A stretch of 64,000 nt of DNA from Actinomyces viscosus. Its GTDB lineage: Bacteria > Actinomycetota > Actinomycetes > Actinomycetales > Actinomycetaceae. The position numbers were made by a program, and so were the translations under genes. The stretch spans positions 2,728,001 through 2,792,000 of the forward strand of contig NZ_LR134477.1 of the NCBI RefSeq assembly GCF_900637975.1, read 5' to 3'. Under the pieces are notes generated by a model. It was not told the DNA's origin, did no database searches, and was given only the letters and a program-made list of their open reading frames with translations. Positions 51,222 through 60,280 of the stretch are shown one piece after another. Numbering within the stretch: position 1 is the stretch's first letter; every line of letters starts with the position of its first letter.

Positions 51222-52084
51222 GTGCCGGTGGTGGGTCAGTGACACCGGAGCCGTCGGTCGGGCCGACGTCGTCGGCCTGCCTGGAGGAGCTGCTCGCCCG
51301 CGGGGTGACTGCGGTCCGCCAGGCGGCCGCCTTCGCCCTGGACCCGGGTGAGGAGCTGCGCATCGAGGCCAAGGCCCACCGCAACGACCTGGTCACCCAG
51401 GTCGATCGCGGCGTCGAGGAGCGCATCGCCGGCCATCTGGAGGCCACGGGCGTCCCCATCCACGGTGAGGAGGCGCACCGTGTCGAGGACTTCGAGACCT
51501 ACCGCGGGCGGGCCTGGGTGCTCGACCCCATCGACGGGACCCTCAACTACGTGGCCACCCACCGCGACTGGGCCATTTCCCTGGCGCTGGTCGACGACGG
51601 CGTGCCCACGCTCGCCGTCCTCGCCGACCCCGTGGCGGGCCGGCTCTACACGGCCATCCGCGGGCGGGGCGCATGGGTGCAGCCGCTTCTGGCGGGGTCG
51701 GCGGGCACCGACGACGCGGCGCTGCGGGCCCTGGAGCGGCTGGAGGACCTGCCCCTGAGTGAGGGCATGCTCATCACCCACTACCAGCTCACGCAGGATG
51801 CGGGCATCGGCCAGGCCATCGAGGCCTCGCGCGGCATGCGCTGCTACGGGGCGGCCGCCCTGGAGATGGCGGAGGTGGCCGCGGGCGGCGCGGTCGCCTA
51901 TGCCCAGCCGCGGCTCCAGCCCTGGGACGTCGCGGCCGGTGCGCTGCTGTGCACCGAGACCGGCGCGGTCCTGACCCGGATGGACGGGGCGCCCTTCGAC
52001 GTGCGCCGCGCCGGCTCGCTCCTCGTGGGCACCCCGACCGCCCACGCCGAGGTGCTGGGGCACCTGCGCGCCGTCGGGGCCTGA
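51218..52084 (+). CDS. Inositol monophosphatase-family protein
   Basis: This is a 288-residue sugar-phosphatase-fold protein. Metal-binding motif A is WVLDPIDGTLNYV, with the upstream Glu in HGEEAH and the C-terminal motif QPWDVAAGALL. The family hydrolyses inositol, histidinol or related phosphates. Which one applies here is not clear. The GTG start overlaps the permease stop by four bases with AGGAG eight bases upstream, so the pair is co-translated, an unusual partnership for which I have no functional explanation. Confidence 0.88.
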   Translation: MSAGGGSVTPEPSVGPTSSACLEELLARGVTAVRQAAAFALDPGEELRIEAKAHRNDLVTQVDRGVEERIAGHLEATGVPIHGEEAHRVEDFETYRGRAWVLDPIDGTLNYVATHRDWAISLALVDDGVPTLAVLADPVAGRLYTAIRGRGAWVQPLLAGSAGTDDAALRALERLEDLPLSEGMLITHYQLTQDAGIGQAIEASRGMRCYGAAALEMAEVAAGGAVAYAQPRLQPWDVAAGALLCTETGAVLTRMDGAPFDVRRAGSLLVGTPTAHAEVLGHLRAVGA

Positions 52085-52240
52085 GGCTCGCTGCGGCGGG
52101 CCAGGTGCTTGCCTTCGTGCGGTCGTGCAGCCGGATGAGCACTGCGCACAGGTGGTCGCCCCGGTGTTAATCTGTGTGGCGGTCGTTTAGGTCTGGGGGC
52201 GCGTGCCACCACCCGGGAACCCTCGCGAAAGGTGCGCCAT

Positions 52241-53803
52241 GTGAGGCAGACACTCGTTTTGCTGCTGATCTGCACCGCCAGCTTCATGAACGTCCTGGAC
52301 GTCACGGTCGTCTCCGTCGCGCTGCCTGACATGGGGGCCGCGCTGGGGGCGTCGCTGAGCGAGCTCCAGTGGGTGGTCAACGCCTACACCCTGCCGCTGG
52401 GGACACTCCTCATGTCGGCGGCGACGCTGAGCGGATCGGTCGGGCGGCTGCGCCTCTTCCGCTGGGGCGTTGTCCTGTTCACGGCCGGCTCCCTGGTCTG
52501 CGCGCTGGCACCGTCGGTCGGTGTCCTGGACTGGAGCCGCTTCATTCAGGGGGTCGGTGGCGCGATCTTCCTGGGCGTCGGCGTCCCCATGATCTCGGAC
52601 CGCTACCAGGCCGGCCCCGCCCGGGCGCGGGCGATCGGTGTCTACGGCGCGGTCTCCGGTGCGGCGATCGCCCTGGGACCGCTCCTTGGCGGAGGGCTCG
52701 TGCTGATGGCGGGCTGGCGCTCGATCTTCTGGGTCAACGTCCCGGTGGGCCTGGCGGTCTGGCTCGGATCGCGCTGGGTTCCCGAGGTCGGCGCGGACCG
52801 GGGCGGCGCCGCGGGCAAGGCGGCATCCAGGAAGGTCGACTGGCCGGGCACGGTGCTGTGCGTCGCCATGACGGGGGCGCTCACACTGGCGCTCCTCCAG
52901 GGCAACACGTGGGGATGGGCCTCGCCCGTGATCGTCTCCCTGCTGGCCGGCTCGGCGGTGCTGCTCGCCGCGTTCTGCCTCGTCGAGAGACGATCGGCCA
53001 GCCCCATGGTCGACGTCTCGATCCTCACCGAACCCACCTACGCCGGCAGCGTCCTGGTCGGCTTCATCATCCAGGCGGCCCTCATCGGGCCAATGGCCTT
53101 CCTGTCCCTGTACGCGCAGAACATCTACCGGCTCACCCCCGCCCAGACCGGACTGTGCTTCCTGCCCTTCAGCGCCTCCGCCCTCATCGTGGCCGCCACC
53201 TGCGGGGGAGCGGTCAGACGCCACGGAGCCAGGGCGAGCCTGCTGGGAATCGTGCTGGGCGGCGTCGTCGGCTCCTGCCTGCTCATGCTCCTGCGCGGTT
53301 CGAGTACCTGGCTGGTCCTCATTCCCGGGCTCGTCCTGGCGGGGGCCGCCACCGGGGCCACCGGGACGATCGTCAACCAGCTGGCGGTCTCCTCGGCCGA
53401 TGAGGACACCGCGGGGATGACCTCAGGATTCTCCGCCTCCGCTCGGCAGCTCGGCATCGTCATGGGGGTCGCGGTCATGGGTGTGAGCTATGAGCGCGTC
53501 ATCCGGAGCGTGATGACGATGGCCCCGCAGATCGGTGTCCTGGGGCGGACTGCGGATCGGGAGCGTCTCATCTCCCTGGTGGCCTCCGGCAAGGGGCTGC
53601 GGGCCCTGGACGGATGGCCCACCGCCACGCCGGCAGGGATGCGCTCCCACCTGGCACCGCTGGTCCGCTCCGCCACGGATGCGGGGCTCAGCGTCAGCCT
53701 GGGGGTGGGGGCCGCGGTGATGCTCGCCATCGCGATCCACCTGGCCCTGACCGTCCCCGGACGGCGCCAGAAGCGAGAGGTCTCGCACCTGTTCGCCTCG
53801 TGA
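52241..53803 (+). CDS. MFS drug exporter, DHA2 (14-helix) family
   Basis: This is a transporter of about 520 residues. The first helix carries the DHA2 signature SFMNVLDVTVVSVALPDMG, followed by QWVVNAYTL. The antiporter motif C appears as GAVSGAAIALGPLLGGGLV and WRSIFWVNVPVG. Around fourteen hydrophobic helices are present. GTG at 52241 has GAAAGG nine bases upstream, so I prefer it to GTG at 52232. The substrate is unknown. No regulator is adjacent. Confidence 0.9.
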   Translation: MRQTLVLLLICTASFMNVLDVTVVSVALPDMGAALGASLSELQWVVNAYTLPLGTLLMSAATLSGSVGRLRLFRWGVVLFTAGSLVCALAPSVGVLDWSRFIQGVGGAIFLGVGVPMISDRYQAGPARARAIGVYGAVSGAAIALGPLLGGGLVLMAGWRSIFWVNVPVGLAVWLGSRWVPEVGADRGGAAGKAASRKVDWPGTVLCVAMTGALTLALLQGNTWGWASPVIVSLLAGSAVLLAAFCLVERRSASPMVDVSILTEPTYAGSVLVGFIIQAALIGPMAFLSLYAQNIYRLTPAQTGLCFLPFSASALIVAATCGGAVRRHGARASLLGIVLGGVVGSCLLMLLRGSSTWLVLIPGLVLAGAATGATGTIVNQLAVSSADEDTAGMTSGFSASARQLGIVMGVAVMGVSYERVIRSVMTMAPQIGVLGRTADRERLISLVASGKGLRALDGWPTATPAGMRSHLAPLVRSATDAGLSVSLGVGAAVMLAIAIHLALTVPGRRQKREVSHLFAS

Positions 53804-53839
53804 TCGTGCTCCCGCGCTGTCGAGGGTTATGCCTCGAGG

Positions 53840-53885
53840 TCGAGGGTTCAGGGTACGACCGCGTGACTTACCCGACGAACACGCC
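53840..53885 (-). repeat. Repeat family R3 copy b
   Basis: Read on the minus strand, this matches the first 47 bases of the 38261 copy closely, sharing GGCGTGTTCGT, CGCGGTCGTACCCT and CCTCGA blocks. The second hairpin arms of copy a are not kept. It is located between the MFS gene and the TAP-type hydrolase gene. Confidence 0.65.
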
Positions 53886-53927
53886 GGGCATATGGGGGAC
53901 ACAGGTGGCCTTCGTAAGATGCCGCGC

Positions 53928-55787
53928 ATGACAAGAACACTAAGGCGGCGTCCGGTCGATTCAGGGCGCGCCAGCGCGGCGCAGACGTCCGCGCAGTCCT
54001 CGATGACAGGCGGCGCACCGCGCCGTCGTCGCACGGGCATCAGTGCCCTGGCGGTCCTCGTCGGCGGATGCCTAAGCGCCTGCGGGACGGGACTGGCCCC
54101 CGCAGCGGGCGGCTCGGCCACCGTCGCGGGCCCGATTCCCTCCGGCCTGGAGTCCTTCTACCGCCAGGCCGTCACCTGGTACCCCTGCGCCGCCACCGAC
54201 GGCGTGGAGAAGGCCTCCGAGAAGACCGCCCAGGCGAGCGCCTCCACGACGGCCGCAACGGCCTCGGCGCAGGCCACCGCCACCCCGAGCTCCGACGGCG
54301 CGACCGGGATGGCCGGCTCCTCCGAGGAGGAGACCGACACGGCCACCTTCAGCTGCGCCGTCATCACCGTCCCCCTGGACTACGCCAATCCCAAGGGCGA
54401 GACCATCTCGATCGCCGTGAAGAAGCGCGCCGCCACCGGTGGCCACGCCCAGGGAGCTCTGTTCATCAACCCCGGTGGTCCCGGCGACTCCGGGGTCTCC
54501 TTCGCCGAGCGGGCGGGCAACGCCTTCAGTCCCGATCTGCTCGAGGCCTACGACATCATCGGCTTCGACCCGCGCGGGGTCGGCTCCTCCACGGCCATCA
54601 CCTGCTCCAGCGACGACGACTCATCCTCCGGCACCGCTGAGCCCTCCGCCTCGGCTGGGGCCACGGCCTCGCCGTCGGCTTCGGGCACGCCGTCGGCAGG
54701 CACTGAGCCCTCCGCGGAGGCCTCCGCCGAGGCCGCTTCGGACGGCGACTCCTACGAGGAGTGGGCGGAGTCGACCCGGCAGTCCTTCCAGGAGCTGACC
54801 GAGAAGTGCGCCGCCAACACCGAGCCCGCCGCCCTGCTCGACCACGTCGACACCGTCTCCGCAGCCCGGGACCTCGACATCCTGCGGGCGGTGGCCGGCC
54901 AGGAGAAGCTGAACTACCTGGGCTTCTCCTACGGCACCTACCTCGCCACCGTCTACGCCGAGACCTTCCCCGGCAACACGGGGCGCATGGTGCTCGACGG
55001 CGCCATCGACCCCTCTCTGTCCTTCGCCGAGCAGGGACTGGGGCAGGCCAAGGGCTTCGAGCAGGCGCTGCGCACCTACGTGGACTACTGCCAGAAGTCC
55101 ACCGGCTGCCCGCTGAGCGGGGGCACCGACGCCGGAGTCCAGCAGATCCGCGACCTCATCACCTCCGCCAACAGCACGCCCCTGGCGACCGGTGACCCGA
55201 ACCGCACCGTGACCGGCGCGGACATCGTCACCGCCCTGAGCGAGTACCTCTACACCACCGAGCAGAACTGGGAGCCCCTGAACAAGGCCCTCGACCAGGC
55301 CATCAACCACCGCGACGGCTCAGCCTTCGTGGCCTCCGAGGAGCAGGACACCTCCTCGAAGGATGACGGCGGCGGAGCCTTCCAGGCCGTCACCTGCCTG
55401 GACTACCCGGTGGAGGGCGACAAGACGACCTGGGCCGCGCAGTACGAGCAGGCCCGGCGTGAGGCCCCGGTCTTCGGGAACACCGCGGTCGGGATGGACC
55501 TGGTGTGTAGCGTGTGGGGGCACAACGGGACCCGCAAGCCCACGCAGATCCATGCCCGCGGGGCTGCGCCGATCCTCGTGGTGGGAACCACCGGGGACCC
55601 GGCCACCCCGTACGCCTGGTCGAAGTCCCTGGCCGAGCAGCTCGACTCCGGCCAGCTGCTGACCTGGGAGGGCAATGGGCACACCGCCTACGGCGGCGAC
55701 GCCTCCTGCGTCAACGACGCCGTCGACGCCTACCTGGTCTCCGGCACCATGCCCAAGAAGGGCCTGACCTGCCACGGCAACGAGTAG
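53928..55787 (+). CDS. Secreted alpha/beta hydrolase with TAP-like C-terminus
   Basis: This is a protein of about 619 residues. A basic N-terminus and hydrophobic stretch end in a lipobox-like LSAC, so it is probably a lipoprotein. The catalytic domain has an oxyanion motif INPGGPGDSG, nucleophile GFSYGTYLA, and a C-terminal TAP domain with VVGTTGDPATPY and the catalytic His in GNGHTAY. Two Ser/Ala/Thr-rich low-complexity insertions (about 100-130 and 228-270) are unusual. The family includes Streptomyces tripeptidyl aminopeptidases. ATG at 53928 or 53919 could be the start. A strong hairpin follows the stop. Confidence 0.87.
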   Translation: MTRTLRRRPVDSGRASAAQTSAQSSMTGGAPRRRRTGISALAVLVGGCLSACGTGLAPAAGGSATVAGPIPSGLESFYRQAVTWYPCAATDGVEKASEKTAQASASTTAATASAQATATPSSDGATGMAGSSEEETDTATFSCAVITVPLDYANPKGETISIAVKKRAATGGHAQGALFINPGGPGDSGVSFAERAGNAFSPDLLEAYDIIGFDPRGVGSSTAITCSSDDDSSSGTAEPSASAGATASPSASGTPSAGTEPSAEASAEAASDGDSYEEWAESTRQSFQELTEKCAANTEPAALLDHVDTVSAARDLDILRAVAGQEKLNYLGFSYGTYLATVYAETFPGNTGRMVLDGAIDPSLSFAEQGLGQAKGFEQALRTYVDYCQKSTGCPLSGGTDAGVQQIRDLITSANSTPLATGDPNRTVTGADIVTALSEYLYTTEQNWEPLNKALDQAINHRDGSAFVASEEQDTSSKDDGGGAFQAVTCLDYPVEGDKTTWAAQYEQARREAPVFGNTAVGMDLVCSVWGHNGTRKPTQIHARGAAPILVVGTTGDPATPYAWSKSLAEQLDSGQLLTWEGNGHTAYGGDASCVNDAVDAYLVSGTMPKKGLTCHGNE

Positions 55788-55805
55788 GCGTGTAGCCAAC
55801 GAGTC

Positions 55806-55840
55806 AGCGGGCGGGCCGAGGTGCACTCGGCCCGCCCGCT
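55806..55840. terminator. Bidirectional hairpin terminator
   Basis: AGCGGGCGGGCCGAG and CTCGGCCCGCCCGCT are perfectly complementary 15-base arms around GTGCA. The hairpin lies between the ends of the convergent TAP-type hydrolase and GDSL hydrolase genes. Confidence 0.85.
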
Positions 55841-55913
55841 GGTGTCACTGAGGGTGTGCGTTCGACGACCGGGGCTGCGCAGGGGCGACCTGCCGGGAGG
55901 AACGCGCGGCGGC

Positions 55914-57179
55914 TCAGGCGGCGGGGGCGATCTGGGTGGTGAAGTCCTCCTTGCCCTGGTTGTCAGTGATGACAGCGGTGACGGAGACCTGCTCATCGGC
56001 GGGCACGGTGGCGGTGGCCTGGGCCCCGGTGAGGATCTCCTCGGAGCCGTCAGCGCGCTGGATGTACCAGTCGATGTTTGTGATCGTGCCGTCGGAGTCG
56101 GTGGAGGCCGAGGCGTCCAGGGCCAGCTGGTCGCCATTGCGGGCAAGGGTGAAGGAACCTGCGGGGCGCGTGTTGTCCACCTGCGCCTGTGCGGCGGCGG
56201 GCAGCTCCTGCGCGGCGGCCGGCTGCTCCTTCAGGACGCCCATGATGGAGCCGGCGATGGCTTTGTGGCCGGCGGCGTTGGGGTGGAAGCGTCCGTCGTT
56301 GATGAGGCCGTCGAACCAGGAGGACTGCTTGCCACACAGCTCGTGTCCGGCGAAGGAACCGGAGGGGTCGGCGAACCGGTAGCCGTGGCGCTGGGCCGCG
56401 GCCTTGGCGGCGGCGTTGATCTCGTTGGTCTTGGCGTTGATCCAGCGCTGATCCACCTTGGTGACGCCTTCGCAGCGCCCCGGTACCGGGAGGACCTGAC
56501 CGGCTCCCTGCGGGGTGAACATGCGCGGGTAGCCGACGGCGACGACGGTTGCGCCCGGGGCGCGGGAGGCGATGTCGGCCACGAGCGTGTCATAGCTGGT
56601 GATGCCCGCGCGGGTGGTCTTGCCGGCCAGGGCGCTGATGGCGCCGTCAACCTGCTCGGAGACCTCCTTGTTGCCGGAGCAGGTGGTGAAGGGGGCGGCG
56701 GTGATGCACTTGGAGAAGAGTGTGGAGAAGCCGGCGTCGTTGCCGCCGATGGAGAAGGTGACCAGGCTCGTGGAGGCGTTCAGGTGGTTGAGCTGGGCGG
56801 CTTCCTTCCCGGGCTGGTAGAAGTCCTTGGTGCGGGCCCCTGCGCAGGCGCCGAAGTCGAGTGTCTTGCCGGTCTGGCCGGCCACTTGGTGGGCGTAGGC
56901 GCCCGCGGCCCGTTTGCACCCGTTACCGCCTTGGACATCCGTGCCACTGGCGTAGGGCGGTGCCCCGACTCCGGAGGCGTAGGAGTCGCCCAGGGCCACG
57001 TAGGTGTTCCCTTGGGGGGCGGAGTGGGCGGGTGAGCCGCCGCCGATGGTCCAGGCCAGGGCTGCGACAGAGGCCAGCGTGCTCAGCCGGATGAGGCAGC
57101 GACGACGCCTCCGACTGGCCCGGGCTGTTTCATGCAGCGCTGTCCGGGGTGTGGGGGAAGAGGGGGAGTGGTCGAGCAT
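55914..57179 (-). CDS. Secreted SGNH/GDSL hydrolase with C-terminal PKD-like domain
   Basis: This is a 421-residue exported protein. After a basic N-region (SRRRRRCLIR) a signal helix LSTLASVAALAWTIGGG ends near AHSA. The GDSL block is VALGDSYASG with nucleophile Ser66, the glycine/asparagine block is FSIGGNDAGF, and the catalytic pair lies in DGRFHPNAAGH. Six cysteines probably form disulfides as in Streptomyces SGNH lipases. The last ~90 residues (RPAGSFTLARNGDQLALDAS, then VTAVITDNQGKEDF) look like a PKD-type beta domain. ATG at 57179 has CGGAGG upstream. Confidence 0.88.
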   Translation of the reverse strand: MLDHSPSSPTPRTALHETARASRRRRRCLIRLSTLASVAALAWTIGGGSPAHSAPQGNTYVALGDSYASGVGAPPYASGTDVQGGNGCKRAAGAYAHQVAGQTGKTLDFGACAGARTKDFYQPGKEAAQLNHLNASTSLVTFSIGGNDAGFSTLFSKCITAAPFTTCSGNKEVSEQVDGAISALAGKTTRAGITSYDTLVADIASRAPGATVVAVGYPRMFTPQGAGQVLPVPGRCEGVTKVDQRWINAKTNEINAAAKAAAQRHGYRFADPSGSFAGHELCGKQSSWFDGLINDGRFHPNAAGHKAIAGSIMGVLKEQPAAAQELPAAAQAQVDNTRPAGSFTLARNGDQLALDASASTDSDGTITNIDWYIQRADGSEEILTGAQATATVPADEQVSVTAVITDNQGKEDFTTQIAPAA

Positions 57180-57283
57180 GCTGCCTCCGGTGAGTCTGTC
57201 GGTTGTGTGAAATGATTGAGAATCGAGAGCTTGACTGCGGATGAATGCGTGCGGGAGCAAGCCTATGCCGGTGAGAGGGTGTG

Positions 57284-57964
57284 TCAGGCGGTTTTCACGG
57301 AGCGGACGATGACTATCCGGTGCCGGGTGAGAATGGGGTGCGGCTCGGAGTACTGAAAGGTCAAGCGCATGCTGTGACGTTTGATGGCCTCGGCGAGCCA
57401 GGCGGGAGTCACGAGGTGAAGGGTGAGGGTGGACCAGTGCCCGGCCTGCCGCATGGTGACGGTCCGCAGCCCGGATGCCGGGTCGGCGTTCTCCGTGATG
57501 AGGCAGCCATCGGGAAGCCGCCAGGTCTCCGACAGTAATCCGTTGCCGACGACGTGCTGGGCGGAGACGATCAGCTGACCATCGGGGGGAAGGAGGTCGG
57601 CCGCGTGCTCGATGAGCTGTTCACGCTCCTTGTCCGTCGGTTCGGTGATCGTGCCGGCCGGCAGCAGAATGCTGGTGACGCCGTCAGCGAGGCCGTGGGA
57701 GGAGTCGTCTGTCCTGAGTAGCCAGTCGCGGCTCGCGGTTTTGATGGGGGAGACCTGCGCCGCGGGCGTCTGCTGGGAGGCGGGGTCCGTGCGCAGCTCG
57801 ACGGCGTCCTGAGGGGAGGTGTCGATGGCGAGGGTCGTGCCCTGGGAGTCGGCGATGAGCCGGCGGAGGGTTGCCGCCTCGGCCGTGTCGGCGGCGATCA
57901 GTGCGCAGTATGAGGAGGCGCTCAGGAGCGGTTGAGGCGTGGAGGGGGTGGGGGAGTCGGTCAT
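57284..57964 (-). CDS. Degenerate methyltransferase-like protein
   Basis: This is a 226-residue protein that I cannot place firmly. The segment KEREQLIEHAADLLPPDGQL with LIVSAQHV resembles the region after motif III of class I SAM methyltransferases, and TPAWLAEAIKRHSMRL the usual C-terminal helix. The N-terminal part lacks the glycine-rich SAM-binding motif, so catalysis is doubtful. It follows the peptide gene and two-component genes on the same strand, in the position where a daptide-type cluster would have its methyltransferase. It may be a decayed or repurposed remnant. Confidence 0.5.
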   Translation of the reverse strand: MTDSPTPSTPQPLLSASSYCALIAADTAEAATLRRLIADSQGTTLAIDTSPQDAVELRTDPASQQTPAAQVSPIKTASRDWLLRTDDSSHGLADGVTSILLPAGTITEPTDKEREQLIEHAADLLPPDGQLIVSAQHVVGNGLLSETWRLPDGCLITENADPASGLRTVTMRQAGHWSTLTLHLVTPAWLAEAIKRHSMRLTFQYSEPHPILTRHRIVIVRSVKTA

Positions 57965-58109
57965 CGGTCACCTCCTGGGGGTGTCGTGGTGCTGCCGGGG
58001 TGCTCGTGCGGGTCGAATGCCTGGGGCTCTTTCCCTTATTTCATCGGCATGCGTATCGCGAGGGGATCCTCCGATCGGGTCAGTGGGCCGAAGGAGGGGG
58101 GACGGCAAG

Positions 58110-58143
58110 GGCGGCCCTCACCCGCGTTGGGGTCAGGGCCGCC
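58110..58143 (-). terminator. Hairpin after the 49-residue peptide gene
   Basis: GGCGGCCCT and AGGGCCGCC form a perfect nine-base stem around a 16-base loop. It starts nine bases beyond the peptide gene stop codon and precedes the methyltransferase-like gene. Confidence 0.75.
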
Positions 58144-58152
58144 GCTAGGTCT

Positions 58153-58302
58153 TTAAGACCAGTAGGGTTTCTTCTCGCCCACAATCTTGAAGGGAAGCAG
58201 TGCGGCGAAGGAGGCGAAGGAGAAGGTGAACAAGACGAGGGGCCTTTCAGAAGCAGTGGTTGATGATGGCTCTAGCCTCGCCTGCTCCAGTGGGGGATTC
58301 AT
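58153..58302 (-). CDS. 49-residue hydrophobic peptide, possible RiPP precursor
   Basis: This is a short gene with ATG at 58302 and GAGGAG five bases upstream. The product has a polar N-terminal half (MNPPLEQARLEPSSTTASER), a hydrophobic helix (PLVLFTFSFASFAALLPF) and a charged end KIVGEKKPYWS. A terminator follows. The leader-plus-core layout, position between a response regulator gene and a methyltransferase-like gene, and proximity to a YcaO/aminotransferase operon make it a candidate modified peptide or signal. It ends in Ser, whereas daptide precursors end in Thr. It could equally be a small membrane protein. Confidence 0.55.
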   Translation of the reverse strand: MNPPLEQARLEPSSTTASERPLVLFTFSFASFAALLPFKIVGEKKPYWS

Positions 58303-58397
58303 CGGCTCCTCGACTCAGTCGATGGGTGGAGACCTCGCCTCGAGGAGGGCTGAGGGGATACTCGGCCTCACCGGTTCGTCGGAGTCCGATGCGTCGC

Positions 58398-59090
58398 TCA
58401 GCTGACCAGGCCGTGCTGCATGGCGAAGACGGCGGCTCCGACCCGGTCCGGGACGCCGAGCTTGGCGATGATGGCAGACACGTGCGACTTGATGGTGGCC
58501 TCGCTCAGGTTCAGCCGGTTGGCGATCTGCTTGTTGGTCAGGGCCTCGCTGATGAGTGCCAGGACCTCCAGCTCGCGGGCGGACAGGGTGACGCCGAAGG
58601 GGAGGGGGGAGGCCTCCTTTCTGCTGAAGGAGGGCGGGGTGGTGCTCCCGGAGCCGGGCGAGGTGGGTTGAAGGCGCTCGCTGAGCACTGCCGAGGACTT
58701 AGGGGTGAGGACGATGTTGCCCGCCACCGCCTGCTTGATGGCGCCGGCCAGGGCGTCGACGTCGTCCTCCTTGGCCACGAAGCCGCGGACACCGGCGGCG
58801 AAGGCCTCGTTCGAGATCGAGTCGGCGATGAGCGTGCTCAGGATGATGATGGCCAGCTCGGGGTTCTCCTCATGGAGGGTCTTCGCCAGCGTGAGGCCGT
58901 CGAGCCGGGGCATCTGGACGTCGAGGAGGACGGCCTGGACCGGCTCCGTCTCGGTGGAGTGGATCAGGTCCAGGGCCTCCTGGCCGTCCTGAGCCGTCCA
59001 GGCCACGGAGATGCCCTCCTCGGTGGAGAGCAGTCGGGCCAGGGTGCGGCGTACCAAGGGGTCGTCGTCGGCGATACCGATGCGGATCAT
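58398..59090 (-). CDS. LuxR/NarL-family response regulator
   Basis: This is a 230-residue regulator. The receiver domain at about 1-120 has acidic DDD at 8-10 and phospho-acceptor Asp57 in AVLLDVQMP. A Ser/Pro linker leads to the LuxR helix-turn-helix (LSARELEVLALISEALTNKQ, then EATIKSHVSAI). Its start overlaps the kinase stop by four bases, so it is the cognate regulator. It probably controls genes of this neighbourhood, such as the peptide gene. Confidence 0.92.
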   Translation of the reverse strand: MIRIGIADDDPLVRRTLARLLSTEEGISVAWTAQDGQEALDLIHSTETEPVQAVLLDVQMPRLDGLTLAKTLHEENPELAIIILSTLIADSISNEAFAAGVRGFVAKEDDVDALAGAIKQAVAGNIVLTPKSSAVLSERLQPTSPGSGSTTPPSFSRKEASPLPFGVTLSARELEVLALISEALTNKQIANRLNLSEATIKSHVSAIIAKLGVPDRVGAAVFAMQHGLVS

Positions 59091-60280
59091 GGCAGTTCCT
59101 CCAAGGGGGCAGGGCTCGTGGTCGGCAGGGAGGGCACGGTGGCGGAGACCATCCAGGTCATATTCTCCTCCATGGTCTCCAGCGTGCCTCCGATAGCGGT
59201 GACGCGTTCGCGCATGCCGAGGATTCCGGCGCCGGATGAGGGCAGATCGTGCGTCGCGGAAACCCCGTTGGTCATCACCAGGTGCACCTTGCTCTCGCTC
59301 TGGATGAGGGAGGCGGTCACCGGGCGGCGCGGGTCGCCATGACGCAGGACGTTGGCCCCCATCTCACGGCAGACCCGGGACAGGGTGGTGGCCTGGAGAC
59401 GGCTGCAGGGCGCCGTGGCGGTGCACTGGAAGGTGACGGAGAACCCGGAGGCGGAGAGGTCGTCGACGATGGCCCGCACGGCGCCCTCCAGATCCGTGGT
59501 CACCGTGCCCAGTCCGCCCTCGGCGCTGTCGTCGTCGCTGTCGTTGCGGCGCAGGGCGCGCAGAATGAGGCGGAGCTCGTGGAGCGCGTCAGCGGCGGTG
59601 GCCTCGATGGCGGCGAACTCCTCGCGAGCACGGTCGGGGGAGAGCTCCTTGCTGGCGGCCAGCTTGGCCCGTAGGGCCGTCTGGGACATGGAGTAGGCGA
59701 CGAGATCGTGCATCTCCCGGGCCACCTCGTTGCGGATGGCCTCCAGCTGCCCGGACACCGCGGAGACCTCGCTGCGCCAGGAGTTCACGGTGACGCGGAC
59801 CAGGAGTCCTGCTGGAAGTGCAATAACGAGGTCAAACAGCATGGAAGCGAAGTACGCGCCGTCCCCGGTGGCTAGCAGCACGATGACGGGTGGGGTGAGG
59901 GCGAGGGAGGCAGCGAGCCTCAGGGGGAGAAAGCGGCCCATGAGGAAGGCGGAGACGGCGTTGGTGATGGCCAGGTCCCCGGTCTCAGCGACAGGGGCGA
60001 AGGCGAGTGCTATCCACACGATGAGGTAGCCGATCGATCCGAGGCGGGGGCGCAGGGGCGTCACCGTCGTTGTCAGGAGCGCCAGCGTCAGGAAGACGAT
60101 CCGCTCCGGAACGACCGAGCCCCGCAGAGTCAGCATGAGGATGAGGTTCGCCGTCCCGAAGACCACCGCTACCGCGACGTACAGCCAGGGCTGAGCTGAT
60201 GCGTACTGCCAGTCCTCCGAGGACGGCCATGAAAGCCGCGTTTGTCTGATGTTCCTATCAGTCTTATTCCCTCGGAGCAC
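59087..60280 (-). CDS. NarL-type sensor histidine kinase
   Basis: This is a 397-residue sensor kinase with five to six membrane helices at about 33-165 and almost no external domain, suggesting it senses a membrane or small hydrophobic signal. The HisKA_3 motif NEVAREMHDLVAYSMSQTAL contains phospho-accepting His191. The ATPase domain has LSRVCREMGANVLRHG and the glycine box GAGILGMRERV. The GTG start at 60280 lacks a ribosome site and lies 48 bp after the end of the YcaO remnant, so the start is uncertain. Confidence 0.9.
   Translation of the reverse strand: MLRGNKTDRNIRQTRLSWPSSEDWQYASAQPWLYVAVAVVFGTANLILMLTLRGSVVPERIVFLTLALLTTTVTPLRPRLGSIGYLIVWIALAFAPVAETGDLAITNAVSAFLMGRFLPLRLAASLALTPPVIVLLATGDGAYFASMLFDLVIALPAGLLVRVTVNSWRSEVSAVSGQLEAIRNEVAREMHDLVAYSMSQTALRAKLAASKELSPDRAREEFAAIEATAADALHELRLILRALRRNDSDDDSAEGGLGTVTTDLEGAVRAIVDDLSASGFSVTFQCTATAPCSRLQATTLSRVCREMGANVLRHGDPRRPVTASLIQSESKVHLVMTNGVSATHDLPSSGAGILGMRERVTAIGGTLETMEENMTWMVSATVPSLPTTSPAPLEELP

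Noticed and set aside
53850..53927. Earlier in-frame start for the TAP-type hydrolase
   Set aside because: It would pass through the R3 repeat. The basic signal-peptide N-region begins at 53919 or 53928.
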